A DNA stretch of 64,000 nucleotides. It comes from Verrucomicrobiota bacterium (GTDB lineage: Bacteria; Verrucomicrobiota; Verrucomicrobiia; Verrucomicrobiales; DEV007). The stretch covers positions 1-64,000 of the forward strand of contig JAJRVS010000001.1 of NCBI GenBank assembly GCA_024277195.1, read 5' to 3'. Below, one piece after another: positions 25,928-37,004 of this stretch. Position 1 is the stretch's first letter; every line of letters begins with the position of its first letter. The position numbers were made by a program, and so were the translations under genes. Under the pieces are notes generated by a model, which had not been told where the DNA came from, ran no database searches, and saw only the letters and a program-made list of their open reading frames with translations.

Positions 25928-28411
25928 ATGAGCAAAGCAACAATTTCTAAAAAACAGGCAGACGAATTTAAAACAATCTGTTCGGTAGAGGATTTCAAAG
26001 TATCGGTGCGCAATCATTTGGTTCGTAGTTTGGCGCACAACCCAGCGGCGGCGACTCCTACTGATTGGTGGATCGCAGTCAGTCTAACGGTGAGAGATCA
26101 AATCTTGGAGCGCTCGAGTGAAACGATGGTGGAGCATTTTGAGCAGAATGTGCGGCGGGTTTATTATTTGTCACTGGAGTATTTGATGGGGCGTTTGCTG
26201 GAGAATAATTTGATCAGCACTGGCTTGATGGGCGTTGCAAAAGAGGCTTTGCAGGAATTGGATGAGGATCTTGACGGATTGTTGAAAGAGGGTCCGGATA
26301 TGGGCTTGGGCAATGGCGGCTTGGGGCGTTTGGCGGCGTGTTTCATGGATTCGCTTTCGACTCTGGATTATCCGGCGGTGGGATATGGGATTCATTATGA
26401 ATTTGGGTTGTTCCGTCAGGAATTTGTTAATGGGGAGCAGGTGGAAAAACCAGATGCGTGGCGGCGTTTTGGAAATCCTTGGGAAATCGTGCGACCGGAA
26501 TACGCGGTGAAGGTTAATTTGTATGGCAAGGTGGAAACGCAATTTGATGACATGGGGCAGGGGCGTCCGGTGTGGCATGATACGCGATCGATTGTCGGAG
26601 TGCCGTGGGATATTCCGGTGGCGGGTTACGGCTGCACGACGGTGAATTTTTTGCGTTTATGGGAATCCCGGGCTTCGCGGGATTTTGACCTGAAGGTTTT
26701 CAATGAGGGGGGCTATGTCGAGGCGGTTCAGGAGAAAGCTGAAAGCGAAAGTGTGTCGAAGGTGCTTTATCCTAACGACGAGACTGAAGCGGGAAAAGAG
26801 CTGCGCTTGGTGCAGCAATACTTTTTTGTGGCTTGTTCACTGAGCGATATCATCCGTCGTCACCGGCGCAGTGAAAATAATTGGGATAATTTCTCCAGTA
26901 AAGTGGCGATACAGCTCAATGATACTCACCCGGCGGTAGCGATTGCCGAGTTGATGCGACTGTTGCTCGATGAAGATGGCTTGGAGTGGAAAGAAGCCTG
27001 GGGTATTTGCCAGAAAACTTTCTCATATACTAATCATACCTTGCTGCCCGAAGCCTTGGAGCGTTGGAGTGTGCCTTTGTTCGAGAAAGTATTGCCGCGT
27101 CATTTGCAGATTATATTTGAGATTAACGAGCGTTTCCTGAATAACGAAGTTGAAGCAAAATGGCCGGGTGACAGTGATAAAAAACGAGCTTTGTCTGTGA
27201 TCGAGGAGGGGCGTCCGAGAATGATCCGCATGGCTCATCTGGCTTTGCTGGGTAGCCATAAAGTGAACGGGGTGGCGGCGATGCATACGGACTTGTTGAA
27301 GTCGTATTTGTTTCCTGATTTTGCGGAATTGTATCCGAACCGATTCATCAATATGACCAACGGAGTCACGCCGCGCCGCTGGTTGAAGGTTTGCAATCCT
27401 GATTTGGCGCAATTGATTGATCAGACGATTGGCGCGGATTGGCCGAAGGATTTGGATCGTTTGCGTGAATTGGAAGAATCATTGGATGACGAAAGTTTTT
27501 GCAAAAAATTTGCATGGATCAAGCGACAAAATAAAGAACGCTTGGCCGTTTTGATTGAGGAAAGATGTGGGATTCAGGTGAGTCCTGATGCGATCTTTGA
27601 TGTGCAGATCAAGCGTTTGCATGAGTATAAACGCCAGCACTTGAATCTGCTGTATATTTTGACTCTTTACCGGCGCCTCTTGCGGGAGCCTGACTTGGAT
27701 ATCGTCCCCCGGGTTTTTATCTTTGGAGCTAAAGCGGCTCCTGGGTACGTTTTGGCGAAAGAGATCATCCATGCGATCAATGCGGTGGCGGATAAGGTTA
27801 ATAATGATGAGCGCATCAAAGGCAAGTTGAAGATTGCTTTCATTCCTAACTATGGAGTGACGATTGCAGAAAAAATCATTCCTGCGGCTGATGTGAGCGA
27901 ACAGATCTCGACAGCAGGTAAAGAGGCGTCGGGTACGGGCAACATGAAGTTGGCTTTGAACGGCGCTTTGACCTTGGGAACTCTGGATGGAGCTAATGTG
28001 GAAATTCTCGAAGAGGTTGGCGATGATAATATTTTCATTTTTGGTTTAAAAGAAAAGGAAGTGGAGCAGTTGTGGAAAGATGGTTATTCTTCTTACGATT
28101 ATTATTGGGGCAATGAAGAATTACGTGGTGCGATAGACTGGCTGAGTTCGGATTATTTTACCGGCAACAGCAATGATTTTTCCTCGATCCGTCACAGTTT
28201 GTTGGATGGCGGAGATCCTTATCTGGTGCTCGCGGATTTTGCGGCTTATGTCAAAGCGCAGGGTGAAGTGGACGTCGCCTACCGAGATCAGAAAACCTGG
28301 GTGAAGAAGGCGATTTTGAATACTGCCCGCATGGGTAAATTTTCTTCCGACCGCACGATTAAGCAGTATGCCGAAAATATATGGGATCTATCCCCCGTGC
28401 ATGTGTCGTAG
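25928..28411 (+). CDS. glgP: Glycogen/maltodextrin phosphorylase
   Basis: Releases glucose-1-phosphate from alpha-1,4-glucans. 827 residues from the ATG at 25928, the family's normal length; the in-frame GTG at 25880 has its purine-rich stretch directly adjacent and is unlikely. The PLP lysine is Lys674 in [16 protein letters not shown]-terminal [12 protein letters not shown] and [17 protein letters not shown], and RIHEYKRQ-like [12 protein letters not shown], are family hallmarks. Stands alone, with a structured palindrome upstream. No other glycogen genes are in the window. Confidence 0.96.
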   Translation: MSKATISKKQADEFKTICSVEDFKVSVRNHLVRSLAHNPAAATPTDWWIAVSLTVRDQILERSSETMVEHFEQNVRRVYYLSLEYLMGRLLENNLISTGLMGVAKEALQELDEDLDGLLKEGPDMGLGNGGLGRLAACFMDSLSTLDYPAVGYGIHYEFGLFRQEFVNGEQVEKPDAWRRFGNPWEIVRPEYAVKVNLYGKVETQFDDMGQGRPVWHDTRSIVGVPWDIPVAGYGCTTVNFLRLWESRASRDFDLKVFNEGGYVEAVQEKAESESVSKVLYPNDETEAGKELRLVQQYFFVACSLSDIIRRHRRSENNWDNFSSKVAIQLNDTHPAVAIAELMRLLLDEDGLEWKEAWGICQKTFSYTNHTLLPEALERWSVPLFEKVLPRHLQIIFEINERFLNNEVEAKWPGDSDKKRALSVIEEGRPRMIRMAHLALLGSHKVNGVAAMHTDLLKSYLFPDFAELYPNRFINMTNGVTPRRWLKVCNPDLAQLIDQTIGADWPKDLDRLRELEESLDDESFCKKFAWIKRQNKERLAVLIEERCGIQVSPDAIFDVQIKRLHEYKRQHLNLLYILTLYRRLLREPDLDIVPRVFIFGAKAAPGYVLAKEIIHAINAVADKVNNDERIKGKLKIAFIPNYGVTIAEKIIPAADVSEQISTAGKEASGTGNMKLALNGALTLGTLDGANVEILEEVGDDNIFIFGLKEKEVEQLWKDGYSSYDYYWGNEELRGAIDWLSSDYFTGNSNDFSSIRHSLLDGGDPYLVLADFAAYVKAQGEVDVAYRDQKTWVKKAILNTARMGKFSSDRTIKQYAENIWDLSPVHVS

Positions 28412-28458
28412 CAGCTATAAAAGAAAAGTTTAGCAGGCTTCGTTTTTTGGACATGGCG

Positions 28459-28491
28459 TGTTCACGTATAAAAGTAGGTTTGCCGTGAACA
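28459..28491. promoter_or_regulatory. Inverted repeat upstream of the FAD oxidoreductase
   Basis: TGTTCACG (28459-28466) and CGTGAACA (28484-28491) form a perfect 8-bp inverted repeat around a 17-base spacer, 21 nt before the next start codon. There is no T run, so an operator or leader hairpin is more likely than a terminator. Confidence 0.4.
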
Positions 28492-28512
28492 GGGGGGGAC
28501 GTAGCTTCCCGA

Positions 28513-29952
28513 ATGGGATCGAAATTCAAAAGACGCGCGTTTCTAGGAAGCGCAATTTCTGGTGCAGCGGGTGCGATGCAACTGGGGCAGACGGCGGCGT
28601 TTGCTGCAGAGGGCGCAGCGACATCCGTAGGTAAATTTAATGAACCAGCACGGCAACTGTCTTTGGTTGAAGATGTTGATGTGATTGTTTGCGGTGCAGG
28701 TCCGGCAGGGATTGCCGCGGCGATCACTGCTGCGCGAGCTGGAGCAAAAGTTCGTTTATTCGAGGTTCATGGTTGTCTGGGCGGAGTATGGACTGCAGGG
28801 TTGCTGACATGGATTTTTGATTTTGATAAGCCTGGTATGACTCGCGAAATCAGTGAAAAATTGGAAAAGCGGGGAGCTCGGCGTGGGGCAAGCAAGAATC
28901 GCTTCGTTTATGAGCCTGATGAGATGAAATTGTTGCTGGAGGATATCTGCGTGGAGGAGGGAGTGCAGTTCCGTCTACATACCCGGCTAGTGGACGCCTA
29001 TGTAGAGAGTGGGCGTTTGACTACGATTGTTACCGAATCGGTTTCAGGCCGTGAGGCATGGCGTGCGCCAGTGTTTATCGATACTACAGGAGACGGTGTG
29101 CTTGGGGCGATGGCGGGCTGTGCTTGGGATTTAGGGCAAATGGGGCAGAGCAAAAAAGTGGAGTGTTTGTGCCAACCGCTTACCATGAATGCCTTGGCGG
29201 CGGTGAAGGATGTGACTCAAATGCAGAAGTATATTTCGTTTTATAAAGGGGATTTAAAATGGCATGTGGAAGCGACCAAAAATCTAAAAACAGATATTAA
29301 TCGAGCGGGCATTGATCCTTCTTATGGCATGCCGACGATTTTTCATGTTCGCGATAATATTGTCCTGCTGATGGCTAACCATGAATATGGCGTGCGTCCG
29401 GATGATGCAGACGCGATCACGGCGGCGACGGTTCGTTCCCGTCATGAAATTTTTGACATAACCCGGGGGCTCAGGGCTTTGGGTGGAGTCTGGGATGGGT
29501 TTCAGGTTGTGGCAACCGCGGAGCAAATAGGAGTTCGTGATGGCAAACGTATTCGTGGGCGGTATGTGGTGAAAAAGAGTGATTTGGAAGAAGGTGCCCG
29601 GCATAAAGACGGGGTTGCCCGGGTGACGTTCGGGGTGGATATCCATGCCAAAAGCAAAAAAGACAACGATAAGGAGACGATTACCCGGGGTGGGATCAAA
29701 AAATTTACTCCTTATGACATTCCGCTTCGAGCATTGATCGCCAAGGATGTGGATGGCCTGATGATGGCCGGACGCTGCATCAGTGGGGATTTTGTTGCGC
29801 ACGCCAGCTACCGGGTGACGGGAAATGCCGTTGCTATGGGGGAAGCGGCGGGAGTGGTAGCGGCTATAGCGGCAAGCAGCAAGCGTTTGCCGCATGAAGT
29901 GGACTGGGCAGAGGGCTCGGAAAAACTTGCGCGTATCAGCTGGAAGGCATGA
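28513..29952 (+). CDS. Tat-exported FAD-dependent oxidoreductase
   Basis: 479 residues. The N-terminus is a twin-arginine signal (KFKRRAFLGSAISGAAGAM, cleavage near AFA). The dinucleotide-binding motif G61-x-G63-x2-G66 (VCGAGPAGIAAA) and the GGVWTAG segment match the FAD_oxidored family (PF12831) common in secreted oxidoreductases of Planctomycetes and Verrucomicrobia. The C-terminal GLMMAGRCISGDFVAHAS with a following GEAAG is the second conserved block. The substrate is unknown. It is convergent with the DUF4091 gene. Confidence 0.85.
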   Translation: MGSKFKRRAFLGSAISGAAGAMQLGQTAAFAAEGAATSVGKFNEPARQLSLVEDVDVIVCGAGPAGIAAAITAARAGAKVRLFEVHGCLGGVWTAGLLTWIFDFDKPGMTREISEKLEKRGARRGASKNRFVYEPDEMKLLLEDICVEEGVQFRLHTRLVDAYVESGRLTTIVTESVSGREAWRAPVFIDTTGDGVLGAMAGCAWDLGQMGQSKKVECLCQPLTMNALAAVKDVTQMQKYISFYKGDLKWHVEATKNLKTDINRAGIDPSYGMPTIFHVRDNIVLLMANHEYGVRPDDADAITAATVRSRHEIFDITRGLRALGGVWDGFQVVATAEQIGVRDGKRIRGRYVVKKSDLEEGARHKDGVARVTFGVDIHAKSKKDNDKETITRGGIKKFTPYDIPLRALIAKDVDGLMMAGRCISGDFVAHASYRVTGNAVAMGEAAGVVAAIAASSKRLPHEVDWAEGSEKLARISWKA

Positions 29953-30045
29953 TGGCACTGGCGAGGGGGATTATTTGATGAAACCTCACTTTTGATTCAT
30001 GTGATTTAGAGGGAAAGGTGTTGGATCCGTCATTGGCGGGGCGGG

Positions 30046-32859
30046 TTATTTTTCCTTTAAAAAGGGACCCGCTATGGCTTCTACCGTTTGGCTTGATTGT
30101 GAGCAAAGCTCGCCATCAGCGCTGGTGATCTGTGTGCTGAGGGTGTAGTTGCCGGGTGTGAGTTTGCTGGTATTCAGGACCAATTGGCTGCTATCGAGTA
30201 AACCTTGTTTTTGTGTGGCAAGGGTTTTTCCTTGTTTGTCCTTTAAGAGGCAAGTCACGGTATGGCTGCCTTTTTTGGTTGAGCTGAGACCGATGACATC
30301 AAAGCTGACGGTAAAATTTGCGGTGGGTAACAAGAGGATGCGTGAAGCTTCTACTCTGGAGATCAGGGGTTTTGAGGCGGCTAGCAATTTGGCTGAACCA
30401 ATTTCAAAAGTGATCGAGGTTTGATCCAGGTAATCAGCTTCGGCGATGAAGATCTGTAGGCTATTGATGTTTTTCCAAGGCTGGGAGCCCAAGGCGGTGG
30501 TGTCGATCAGTTCTTTGATGGAAAAACGTAGAGGAATCCAGACTCGTTGTTGGTCGCCGAGATCTTTTCTGATTTCGTAGAGCCGACCCGGTTCACCAAA
30601 ATTGCGAATACTGATACCTAACAGCGTTTTGTCATCGGCTACTTCGTCACGGTTGGAGTCGACGCGGATCATGAATTCGAGAAAGTCGTAAGTGCTCAGG
30701 TCCAGTTGGCCATCGGTAAAAATGCGACGAATCCTTGGCCAGCCAACCGGGTAGGCAGCGTCGCCACCTTCGCTGTGGTCAACTTTGATATTCCAGCGCA
30801 GGCCGGGTTTGTCGTCGGGGGAGGCGGCTTTTGATATTTCAGTTTTGCCCTCGATGGTTCCATTTTTCCACAGGGTGAAACCTTCGCCTATATCACGAGA
30901 AGTAACGATGCCTTTTTTGAACGCTTCATCGAGGATATTCTTGGTGGCAGCGATGGGTTTGGCCAGGGGTTTATTGATCAGAACAGAAGGAGCGTTGCCT
31001 TTTTTACTGACTGGGTAGGTGATGAGGTGTTGGATGGCGGTTGCCAGTTGCCAGCGACGGGCGGTGAATTCTTCTGAAGGCCACATGCCGTCGGATAGGT
31101 AACGTTGCTGCACTTGGATGGCGTCCCAGTTTTCCTGTAGGAGTTTTTTTGCATTGTTGACTTGTTTCAGGCATTCGGGGTCGCTTGAACCTTGGCGTTC
31201 GAATACGGCTTGCTGCAAAGTGTAAAGGTAACGTGCGTCGTCACGTCCTTCACGAAAGCACTCCCAGTAAATCGCTGGAATGATTTCCGCATTTTCGTCG
31301 ATGCGCATGCCGCAGCCTGATTGTTTGCTGCGCAGGTAATCAAAGGGGTCTGGAGCCATGGTCCACGACCAGTGCCAGGGAATGAGAGTGGTGTAACCGC
31401 TGCGCCAAAAGCCAAAACCGTAGGTCATGCGCCCGCCTTTGCACATCACCAAGCGATTTTTGCGTTCACCGGCATTGTGATTGGGGTAGCTCCAGTATTC
31501 GTGGCGCTTTTGCGCGATGATTCTTTCGTAAGGGATGGCGTAGGGCTGAGAGCACCAGACATCGACATAGGGGGCGTAGTCGAGGGCGTCGGGGGCGGTA
31601 GGGAATTTGGTGATGTAGGTGGGGATGCCTGCATCGTGAACGGCTTGATAGGTTTTGATGCCGAACTCCTTGTGGGAAGCTGCCACTTCATCGAGTGGGC
31701 AACAGATCATCGGAGGTAGGTCTCGGGCGATGCGGTCTTTTTCGAAATCCTTGAATAATCGAGTTAAGCGTTGGTAAAATTCTGGCGGTGGCATTTTATC
31801 AATTTTCCAGTGAGACTCTCTTTTTCCATCGGGGGTGGTGGCCCGGTAAATCTGGGCGATGGCATTGCCGCCTAGAACAGGGATGCGGCCTTTCATTCCA
31901 TTGGCGACCAAACGAGGAATTTCTTCTTCGTTTTGGATCAAGATTTTGCTGGCATCCTTGTTAGTGACCAGATAGAGCGTGGGGAATTGGTCGATGCCGT
32001 AGTCGCGCATCGCCTGGAATTCATTGGCGCTGGCTTTTTGGTAAAAAGCTTCGTCTTTGCCCAAATAGGTCGGGCGGTCGCGGGTTCGGTAATAAGCGGA
32101 ATAGTGTTTTCGAGGATCATTTTTCAAGGTGAATCCCAGCACGCGAAAATCCAGTGGGATGGTAGTTGTTTGGTCTGAGCGGTCGTCTTGAAGTGTTAAT
32201 TTGCCGCTGTAGATGCCGGCGGGGGTGTCGTCGGGGACGTGGACTTGAAGCCACCAGCGTTGGCTTTCGAAGGCGGGGGAACTGTGGGAGCTGACTTTTT
32301 CGAGCAGCTCGGGCACCCGGCGGTAGGTTTCGCGGGATGCGTAACGTGGGTAGCCTATATTCCAATAGGTCTACAATCTTACGGTGATTTGTGAGGATGT
32401 GATTTTGTTGCCATCCGGGCTAACAAGTTCGGAAACCTGTAAACGGAAGTTTTTAAGTTCACGCAGCGGGTATATGCTGAGTGTGACGGGTTCCCATTCT
32501 CCGGGCGTGGCGAATGCGCTTAGCTTGTCAGTGAGGCGTTCGCTGGGTAGAGGGTGGGTATTGGTGTGAACGGGCTCAGTGATCGGTCGGGTGAAGAGCA
32601 TGTAACCGCGTTTTTTTTCCTCTGCATTGGCGGTGGGTTTGGCAGCGGTTTCTACAAAAGGCATTTCAGTGTAGCCTGCTGGAACCGTTGTTTGTTTTCG
32701 CGCCAGGCGATTGGCTTGATCCGGGGAGGCGATGCTGGAGATGGTGATCAGTGTGACCGCGAGTAGTGAGAGATTGACACTGAAACGGCGAAAGTAGGGT
32801 TTGATGGAGAGGTTCACGCTTAATTCATAGCGCGGGGCTCTAGGATTACAAGAAGCCAT
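30046..32859 (-). pseudogene. DUF4091 glycoside-hydrolase-like exported protein, split by an in-frame TAG
   Basis: Two same-frame open stretches, 32859 to 32374 and 32370 to 30046, are separated only by a TAG at 32373-32371. Joined they give about 937 residues: a signal-peptide-like start (FSVNLSLLAVTLITISS), a beta-sandwich region (GEWEPVTLSIYPL) and the TIM-barrel-like DUF4091 domain (FTLKNDPRKHY, PFDYLRSKQSGCGMRIDENAE), then a C-terminal beta-rich part. Translation runs straight through the stop (TVRL, then TYWNIGYPRY and VPELLEKV), so a point mutation, sequence error or read-through is more likely than two genes. The family is linked to polysaccharide degradation. Confidence 0.8.
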
Positions 32860-32921
32860 TGGCGTAGGAAAGATGAATTGTCATTTGCTCGAAGGCGCGG
32901 GGCGTGGGAGACTCTGGCAGG

Positions 32922-33680
32922 ATGAAAATTGGACAGGTTCGTTACAGGAGAGAGTTTGGGGTGGGAACGCTGTGGGCGCTGGTCACGGTGTTGGGGCTGG
33001 CTTGTTTGCTTGCGCTACCAGCAGCAAGGGCGGCGGATGGAGATAAAAACAAAGGATCTTCGTTGGGCGGGCTTTTGGATAGCCTGAAAGATCTCAAGGT
33101 GCCGGATTCGGTGGCTAAATTTCCAGAGCAGTTAAAGGAGCTGAAAGATGCTTATCTGAAAACAGCAAAAACGGTCGAAGAGTTGCAGAAGGAAGTCGAA
33201 ATTTTGCGCCAGGAGGTGAAAGTTTTGCGAGAAGAACAGGCTCAGGTAAAAAAATCGCAGCTTTCGGAAATTAAAACCGGGACGTCGGCTTTGCAGGTGC
33301 AGGAGGTGACGGCAGAGCAGTTGGTGGCCGCTTTTGCGGAGGACAGTGTATCTGCCAAGCAGAATTTCAAGCAGCGTTATATCAAGGTGCAGGGTGCGAT
33401 ACAGAGTTTTGAAACCGGAGCCAAGGAGATTGTGATTTTTTTGCGAGCGGACAGTTCGGATTCCAGAGTGAAGTGCAGCTTTAAGCGTGATAATAATTTT
33501 CATGTGGAAGTGGTTGCCAGTCAGGGAAGGTTGGTGAGTCGCAATGACCGCACGACCTTATTGACCGTGGGACAGCCGGTGACTATCGTGGGAACCTGTA
33601 CGGGTAAGGATATCGATGTCACTCTAGTGAACTGCCACATGGAGGGACTCGATTCGAAAAGGGAAAAGGAGAGTGAGTGA
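32922..33680 (+). CDS. Exported coiled-coil protein with OB-fold (tRNA_anti-like) domain
   Basis: About 252 residues from the ATG at 32922 (a GTG at 32904 is also in frame). A signal peptide ends near PAARAAD. Residues about 50-105 are a heptad-rich coiled coil (VEELQKEVEILRQEVKVLREEQ). The C-terminal ~125 residues match the tRNA_anti-like OB-fold family (VTAEQLVAAFAEDS, YIKVQGAIQSF, GQPVTIVGTC), typical of putative lipoproteins of unknown ligand. The 3' end overlaps the start of the PAP2 gene by 8 nt, so translation is probably coupled. Confidence 0.65.
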   Translation: MKIGQVRYRREFGVGTLWALVTVLGLACLLALPAARAADGDKNKGSSLGGLLDSLKDLKVPDSVAKFPEQLKELKDAYLKTAKTVEELQKEVEILRQEVKVLREEQAQVKKSQLSEIKTGTSALQVQEVTAEQLVAAFAEDSVSAKQNFKQRYIKVQGAIQSFETGAKEIVIFLRADSSDSRVKCSFKRDNNFHVEVVASQGRLVSRNDRTTLLTVGQPVTIVGTCTGKDIDVTLVNCHMEGLDSKREKESE

Positions 33681-35100
33681 GCAGGTTGCTAATAAAAAGC
33701 AGCAGGCGTGCGGCTGTTGGTCACGGGCATTAGCTTGGGATTTCGTTTTGCCATTTGGGCTGGTGGTGGTTTTGACCTTGTTCATGGCCATGGGGGATCG
33801 CGAGTTGGCTTGGCACAAGACGCTTTATGACTTTGATCAACAAAGTTGGATTTATGGTGATGCGGGCTTTTGGAGATTTTTGTATCGAGTGTCCTCGATT
33901 CCTGCGCTAATAGTGGTGATCTTGGCAGCGGCGCTGTATGTTGGCAGTTTTAAGCTGAGGAGTTGGGGGCCTTATCGAAAGGTTTCGCTGTATTTGATTT
34001 TGTTGGTGGCAGTGGCTCCGGGTTTGCTGGTGAATTTGGTTTTTAAAGAGCACTGGGGACGTCCCCGGCCCAGGGAGATCACGGAATTTGGTGGCCGCTA
34101 CGCTTTTGAATCGGTGCTTGATCCGGATCCCGAAAGTGATGGAAAATCCTTTCCCTGCGGGCACGCGTCCATGGCTTTTTATTTTGTCGCCGGGTGGTTC
34201 ATTTTGAGAAGGCGGCGGCGTGGCGGGGCTTTCATTTTTCTTTAGGGGAGCTTGGTTTTTGGGGGAGTAGTGGGTTATGTGCGGATGCTACAGGGCGGGC
34301 ATTTTGCCACGGATGTGTTGTGGGCGGGGGCGGTGACTTATTTTACCGCAGCGGGCTTGTTTTACTTGATGGGGCTGAGTCAAGAATTGTTGCCTGACCC
34401 CTTTTTGGAGAAGGCGGGGGCGCGGCGTATTCCTTTGGGGGTTAAGTTGGGTGGGGGTTTTGTGATGTTGGGAATGGTGGCGGCGGTTTTGGTGGCGACG
34501 CCTTACGAAGCGGACCGGGATCGGGTGGCGCGTTATGATTCGGAGGGAGAGAAGAATCTGAGAGTGACTTTTTCGACTTATGCCGGGGATGTGCATTTTG
34601 TTACGGGGAATATTTTTTCGATCAAGGGCAAGGTTTTTGGACACGGAGTTCCGACTGCGGGTATAACCGAGAGTTGGCGGGAGGAAGATGACAGAGAGTT
34701 GTACGTGCTGCGCTACAAACAGCGTCTGAGCGGTTGGTTTTCTGAGATCGGTCAGCAGTTGAAGGTGACGGTGCCGTGGCGGCGGGTGGAGTCTTTTTTA
34801 CTTGAAGCGGGGTCGGGCAAGATGACTTTTGAATTGCCTCGTCCTGATCAAGCGCAGACGATTCGTCTGGTTGCGGGCGGACAATGTGAGCTTGAGCTGC
34901 GCTTGGCTGAGGATGTTGTTTTGTGGTTGCCGGATCCGCAATGGTTGGAAATTGATAGCAGCCTGATGAAAACAGCGGCGCTGCGTTTGGGAGGAGATCG
35001 TCCCCGGGTGAGCGGGTTGATTACTTTGAAAAAAAGTGAGAAACCCTCCGTCGAGGATGGGCAAAAGGTGCGGATTAAAATTGTGCCAGCTGGCAGGTGA
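33673..35100 (+). pseudogene. PAP2-family membrane phosphatase, split by an in-frame TAG between catalytic motifs
   Basis: From a GTG at 33673 (AAGGAG close upstream) the frame runs to a TAG at 34243-34245 and continues in the same frame to 35100, about 475 codons in all. The first part has phosphatase motif C1 (KEHWGRPRP) and C2 (FPCGHAS); motif C3 (VRMLQGGHFATD) lies only beyond the stop. A normal PAP2 enzyme needs all three, so the fragment before the stop cannot work alone. After the membrane domain come ~190 residues of a soluble exported region. Probably a phospholipid or undecaprenyl-pyrophosphate phosphatase in its intact state. Cause could be mutation, sequence error or read-through. 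Confidence 0.82.
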
Positions 35101-35289
35101 TTTTTGTCATCAGTGAGTTAGGGCCGCTACAAAAATAAAACACCCCAAATTACTTGCCTTTTTGATCTCCATCTGCATTTGAATTTTCTCAAATAGCTTG
35201 CTATTATCGAAAGTCTCGCCTTGATGAAAATCAAAAATTCTGCGCATTTTTGGGTATCTATTAATTGCCGCTACCCTTAGATTGCAAGC

Positions 35290-36243
35290 ATGTGGATGAC
35301 TATTGGATCGGTGAGATGCGGCGTGATGGGGATCATGTTGGCGGTAGTTTGTTGCCCGTGGGGGAAGGTTTGTCTGGCAGAGGAAACGACGGGTAAAAAA
35401 AAGGAGAAAACACCGCCGGCTTGGTTGAAGGCGGTCACTTTGTTGAAAGCGGGCAATGAACCGGCGCTGAAGCCCTGTCGTCTGGGCTATAGTTTGAGTT
35501 GGAATAATTTGATCAATGCCGGCGAAGTGACCATCGTGATGCGTGATGAAGATCCTTCAGGTAAGCCATCGAGCGAGATTTTAACGGGAGCGGCAAGTGC
35601 ACGCAGTTCGGGGGCTGTGCGTTTGTTGTGGGCTTATGACTGTGAGTTGAAATCCAAGGTGGACAGGGCGACGCTGCGTCCTCTGTGGTTCGAGCATTCT
35701 GAAACGGAGAATAAGGAAACGGTGTCTTATCGAACGGATTTCAAATCGGACCGAGTGGTGACGTTAAGTTATGAAACCGATGCAGAAACGGGGAAGTTAA
35801 AAACTAAAAAACGCACTTTTAAATACCCTCACGTATTTGATTTATTGTCTGCCATTTTGTGCTTACGCAGCTTGCCGTTAAAAAATGGAGAAACGTTGAC
35901 TGGCGTGGTGCAACCTTTTGATACGCCTTACCTAGTGAGCTTTGAAGTCCAGGGTAGAGAGAAACGGGACTATTTGGGAGAGAAAAAAAATACGATCAGA
36001 TTGGGGGTCAAGGTACAGAAGATCAACAAGGATTTGTCTTTGAAAAAATACAAAAAAATGAAAACTGCGACCTTGTGGGTGAGTGAGGATGAGTATCGCC
36101 TGCCTTTGGAACTGCGCGCCGACATCTTTGTGGGTTATGTCGCGGCGACTTTGATCGAGCGGAAATTTTTGTCCGGAACGAAGACGGAAAAAGCGGCCAA
36201 AGTGAAGCAGGCTCCGAAGGTGGAGGCTAAAAAGGTTGAGTAG
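35290..36243 (+). CDS. DUF3108 family exported protein
   Basis: 317 residues with a signal peptide (GIMLAVVCCPWGKVCLA). The body matches DUF3108: a beta-strand LGYSLSWNNLINAGEVTI start, then SYRTDFKSDRVVTLSYE, then HVFDLLSAILCLRSLPL and a lipid-carrier-like barrel pattern. The Lys-rich C-terminal tail is low complexity. Function unknown; the family is periplasmic. A 189-base AT-rich gap precedes it, in which I see no gene. Convergent with the acidic-tail gene downstream. Confidence 0.7.
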   Translation: MWMTIGSVRCGVMGIMLAVVCCPWGKVCLAEETTGKKKEKTPPAWLKAVTLLKAGNEPALKPCRLGYSLSWNNLINAGEVTIVMRDEDPSGKPSSEILTGAASARSSGAVRLLWAYDCELKSKVDRATLRPLWFEHSETENKETVSYRTDFKSDRVVTLSYETDAETGKLKTKKRTFKYPHVFDLLSAILCLRSLPLKNGETLTGVVQPFDTPYLVSFEVQGREKRDYLGEKKNTIRLGVKVQKINKDLSLKKYKKMKTATLWVSEDEYRLPLELRADIFVGYVAATLIERKFLSGTKTEKAAKVKQAPKVEAKKVE

Positions 36244-36267
36244 GGAGCTTGGGTATTTTTTGTTGAA

Positions 36268-36948
36268 TCAGCTGGAAGTGATTTCTTCATTTTCTGCTTC
36301 AACTTCGACTTCAATTTCTTCGGTATCAGATTCTGCTAAGTCACCGTCGGAAGCCTGGTCTCCTGTGGTTTCGGAGTCTGCAGCAGCGGCATCTTGCTCG
36401 CCAGCCTCTGGGTCGGAGGGGTTGTTTTCCTGTTGAGTATTGTTTTGGTCGAGTAAGAGGGACACCTCTTGCTGCACGGCCTCGACTTCGTCGAGTTTCA
36501 GTTGCGGGTCACGGACGACGAGCACGTCGCCGCTGGCGCGGTGTTCGTAGAGTAACAATCGGCTGGATTCGGTTTCTTTTACTCCCACGGGGATGAGGGC
36601 CTTTTTGCGCTCGAGCATGAGAGTGAGGATATAACGGGCGTTTTCTGTGCAGGCTTCGTCTTCTTCGATCATGCGGCGCAGCATGGTTTCAGCCGATTCA
36701 TTGCCAAGCACTTCGGGCGAGGTATCTTCTTTGGGGTATTTGCAGGTGGTTTTCCAGAAGGAGAAGGGCTCCAGGGTATCACTGAGGTCTTCCCAAGCGG
36801 CTTCGGAAAAGTCTTTTCTCAGGAAACCTTCATTTTCCGGATCGTCAAAAATACAGGTGTAGAAGGATTGGCCATCAGCAAACTTCTCCCCGCTGTGGGT
36901 GCATTTGCTGTGCCGGCGGCTGATTTTCCAGTCTTTTTGAATGGCCAT
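36268..36948 (-). CDS. Conserved hypothetical protein with a long acidic tail
   Basis: 226 residues from the ATG at 36948; the open frame extends to 37338 but that stretch is the shadow of the LptG-like gene. A basic start (MAIQKDWKISRRHSKC) precedes a folded part with two early Cys (C-x15-C), then a helical segment (ETMLRRMIEEDEACTENARY). The last ~60 residues are almost only Asp, Glu, Ser, Ala and Gln, so disordered. I do not recognise the family. It lies 56 nt after the LptG-like gene on the same strand. Confidence 0.55.
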   Translation of the reverse strand: MAIQKDWKISRRHSKCTHSGEKFADGQSFYTCIFDDPENEGFLRKDFSEAAWEDLSDTLEPFSFWKTTCKYPKEDTSPEVLGNESAETMLRRMIEEDEACTENARYILTLMLERKKALIPVGVKETESSRLLLYEHRASGDVLVVRDPQLKLDEVEAVQQEVSLLLDQNNTQQENNPSDPEAGEQDAAAADSETTGDQASDGDLAESDTEEIEVEVEAENEEITSS

Positions 36949-37004
36949 GGTGCAAGGTCTGAAATGAAAAAATATAAAGTAAGTGGCTTGGAAGAGCGGA
37001 ATTA

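Noticed and set aside
32371-34245. TAG reassigned to an amino acid in this genome
   Set aside because: TAG ends trpB, znuB-like, FKBP, glgP and the nucleotidyltransferase at proper family lengths, so it works as a stop.
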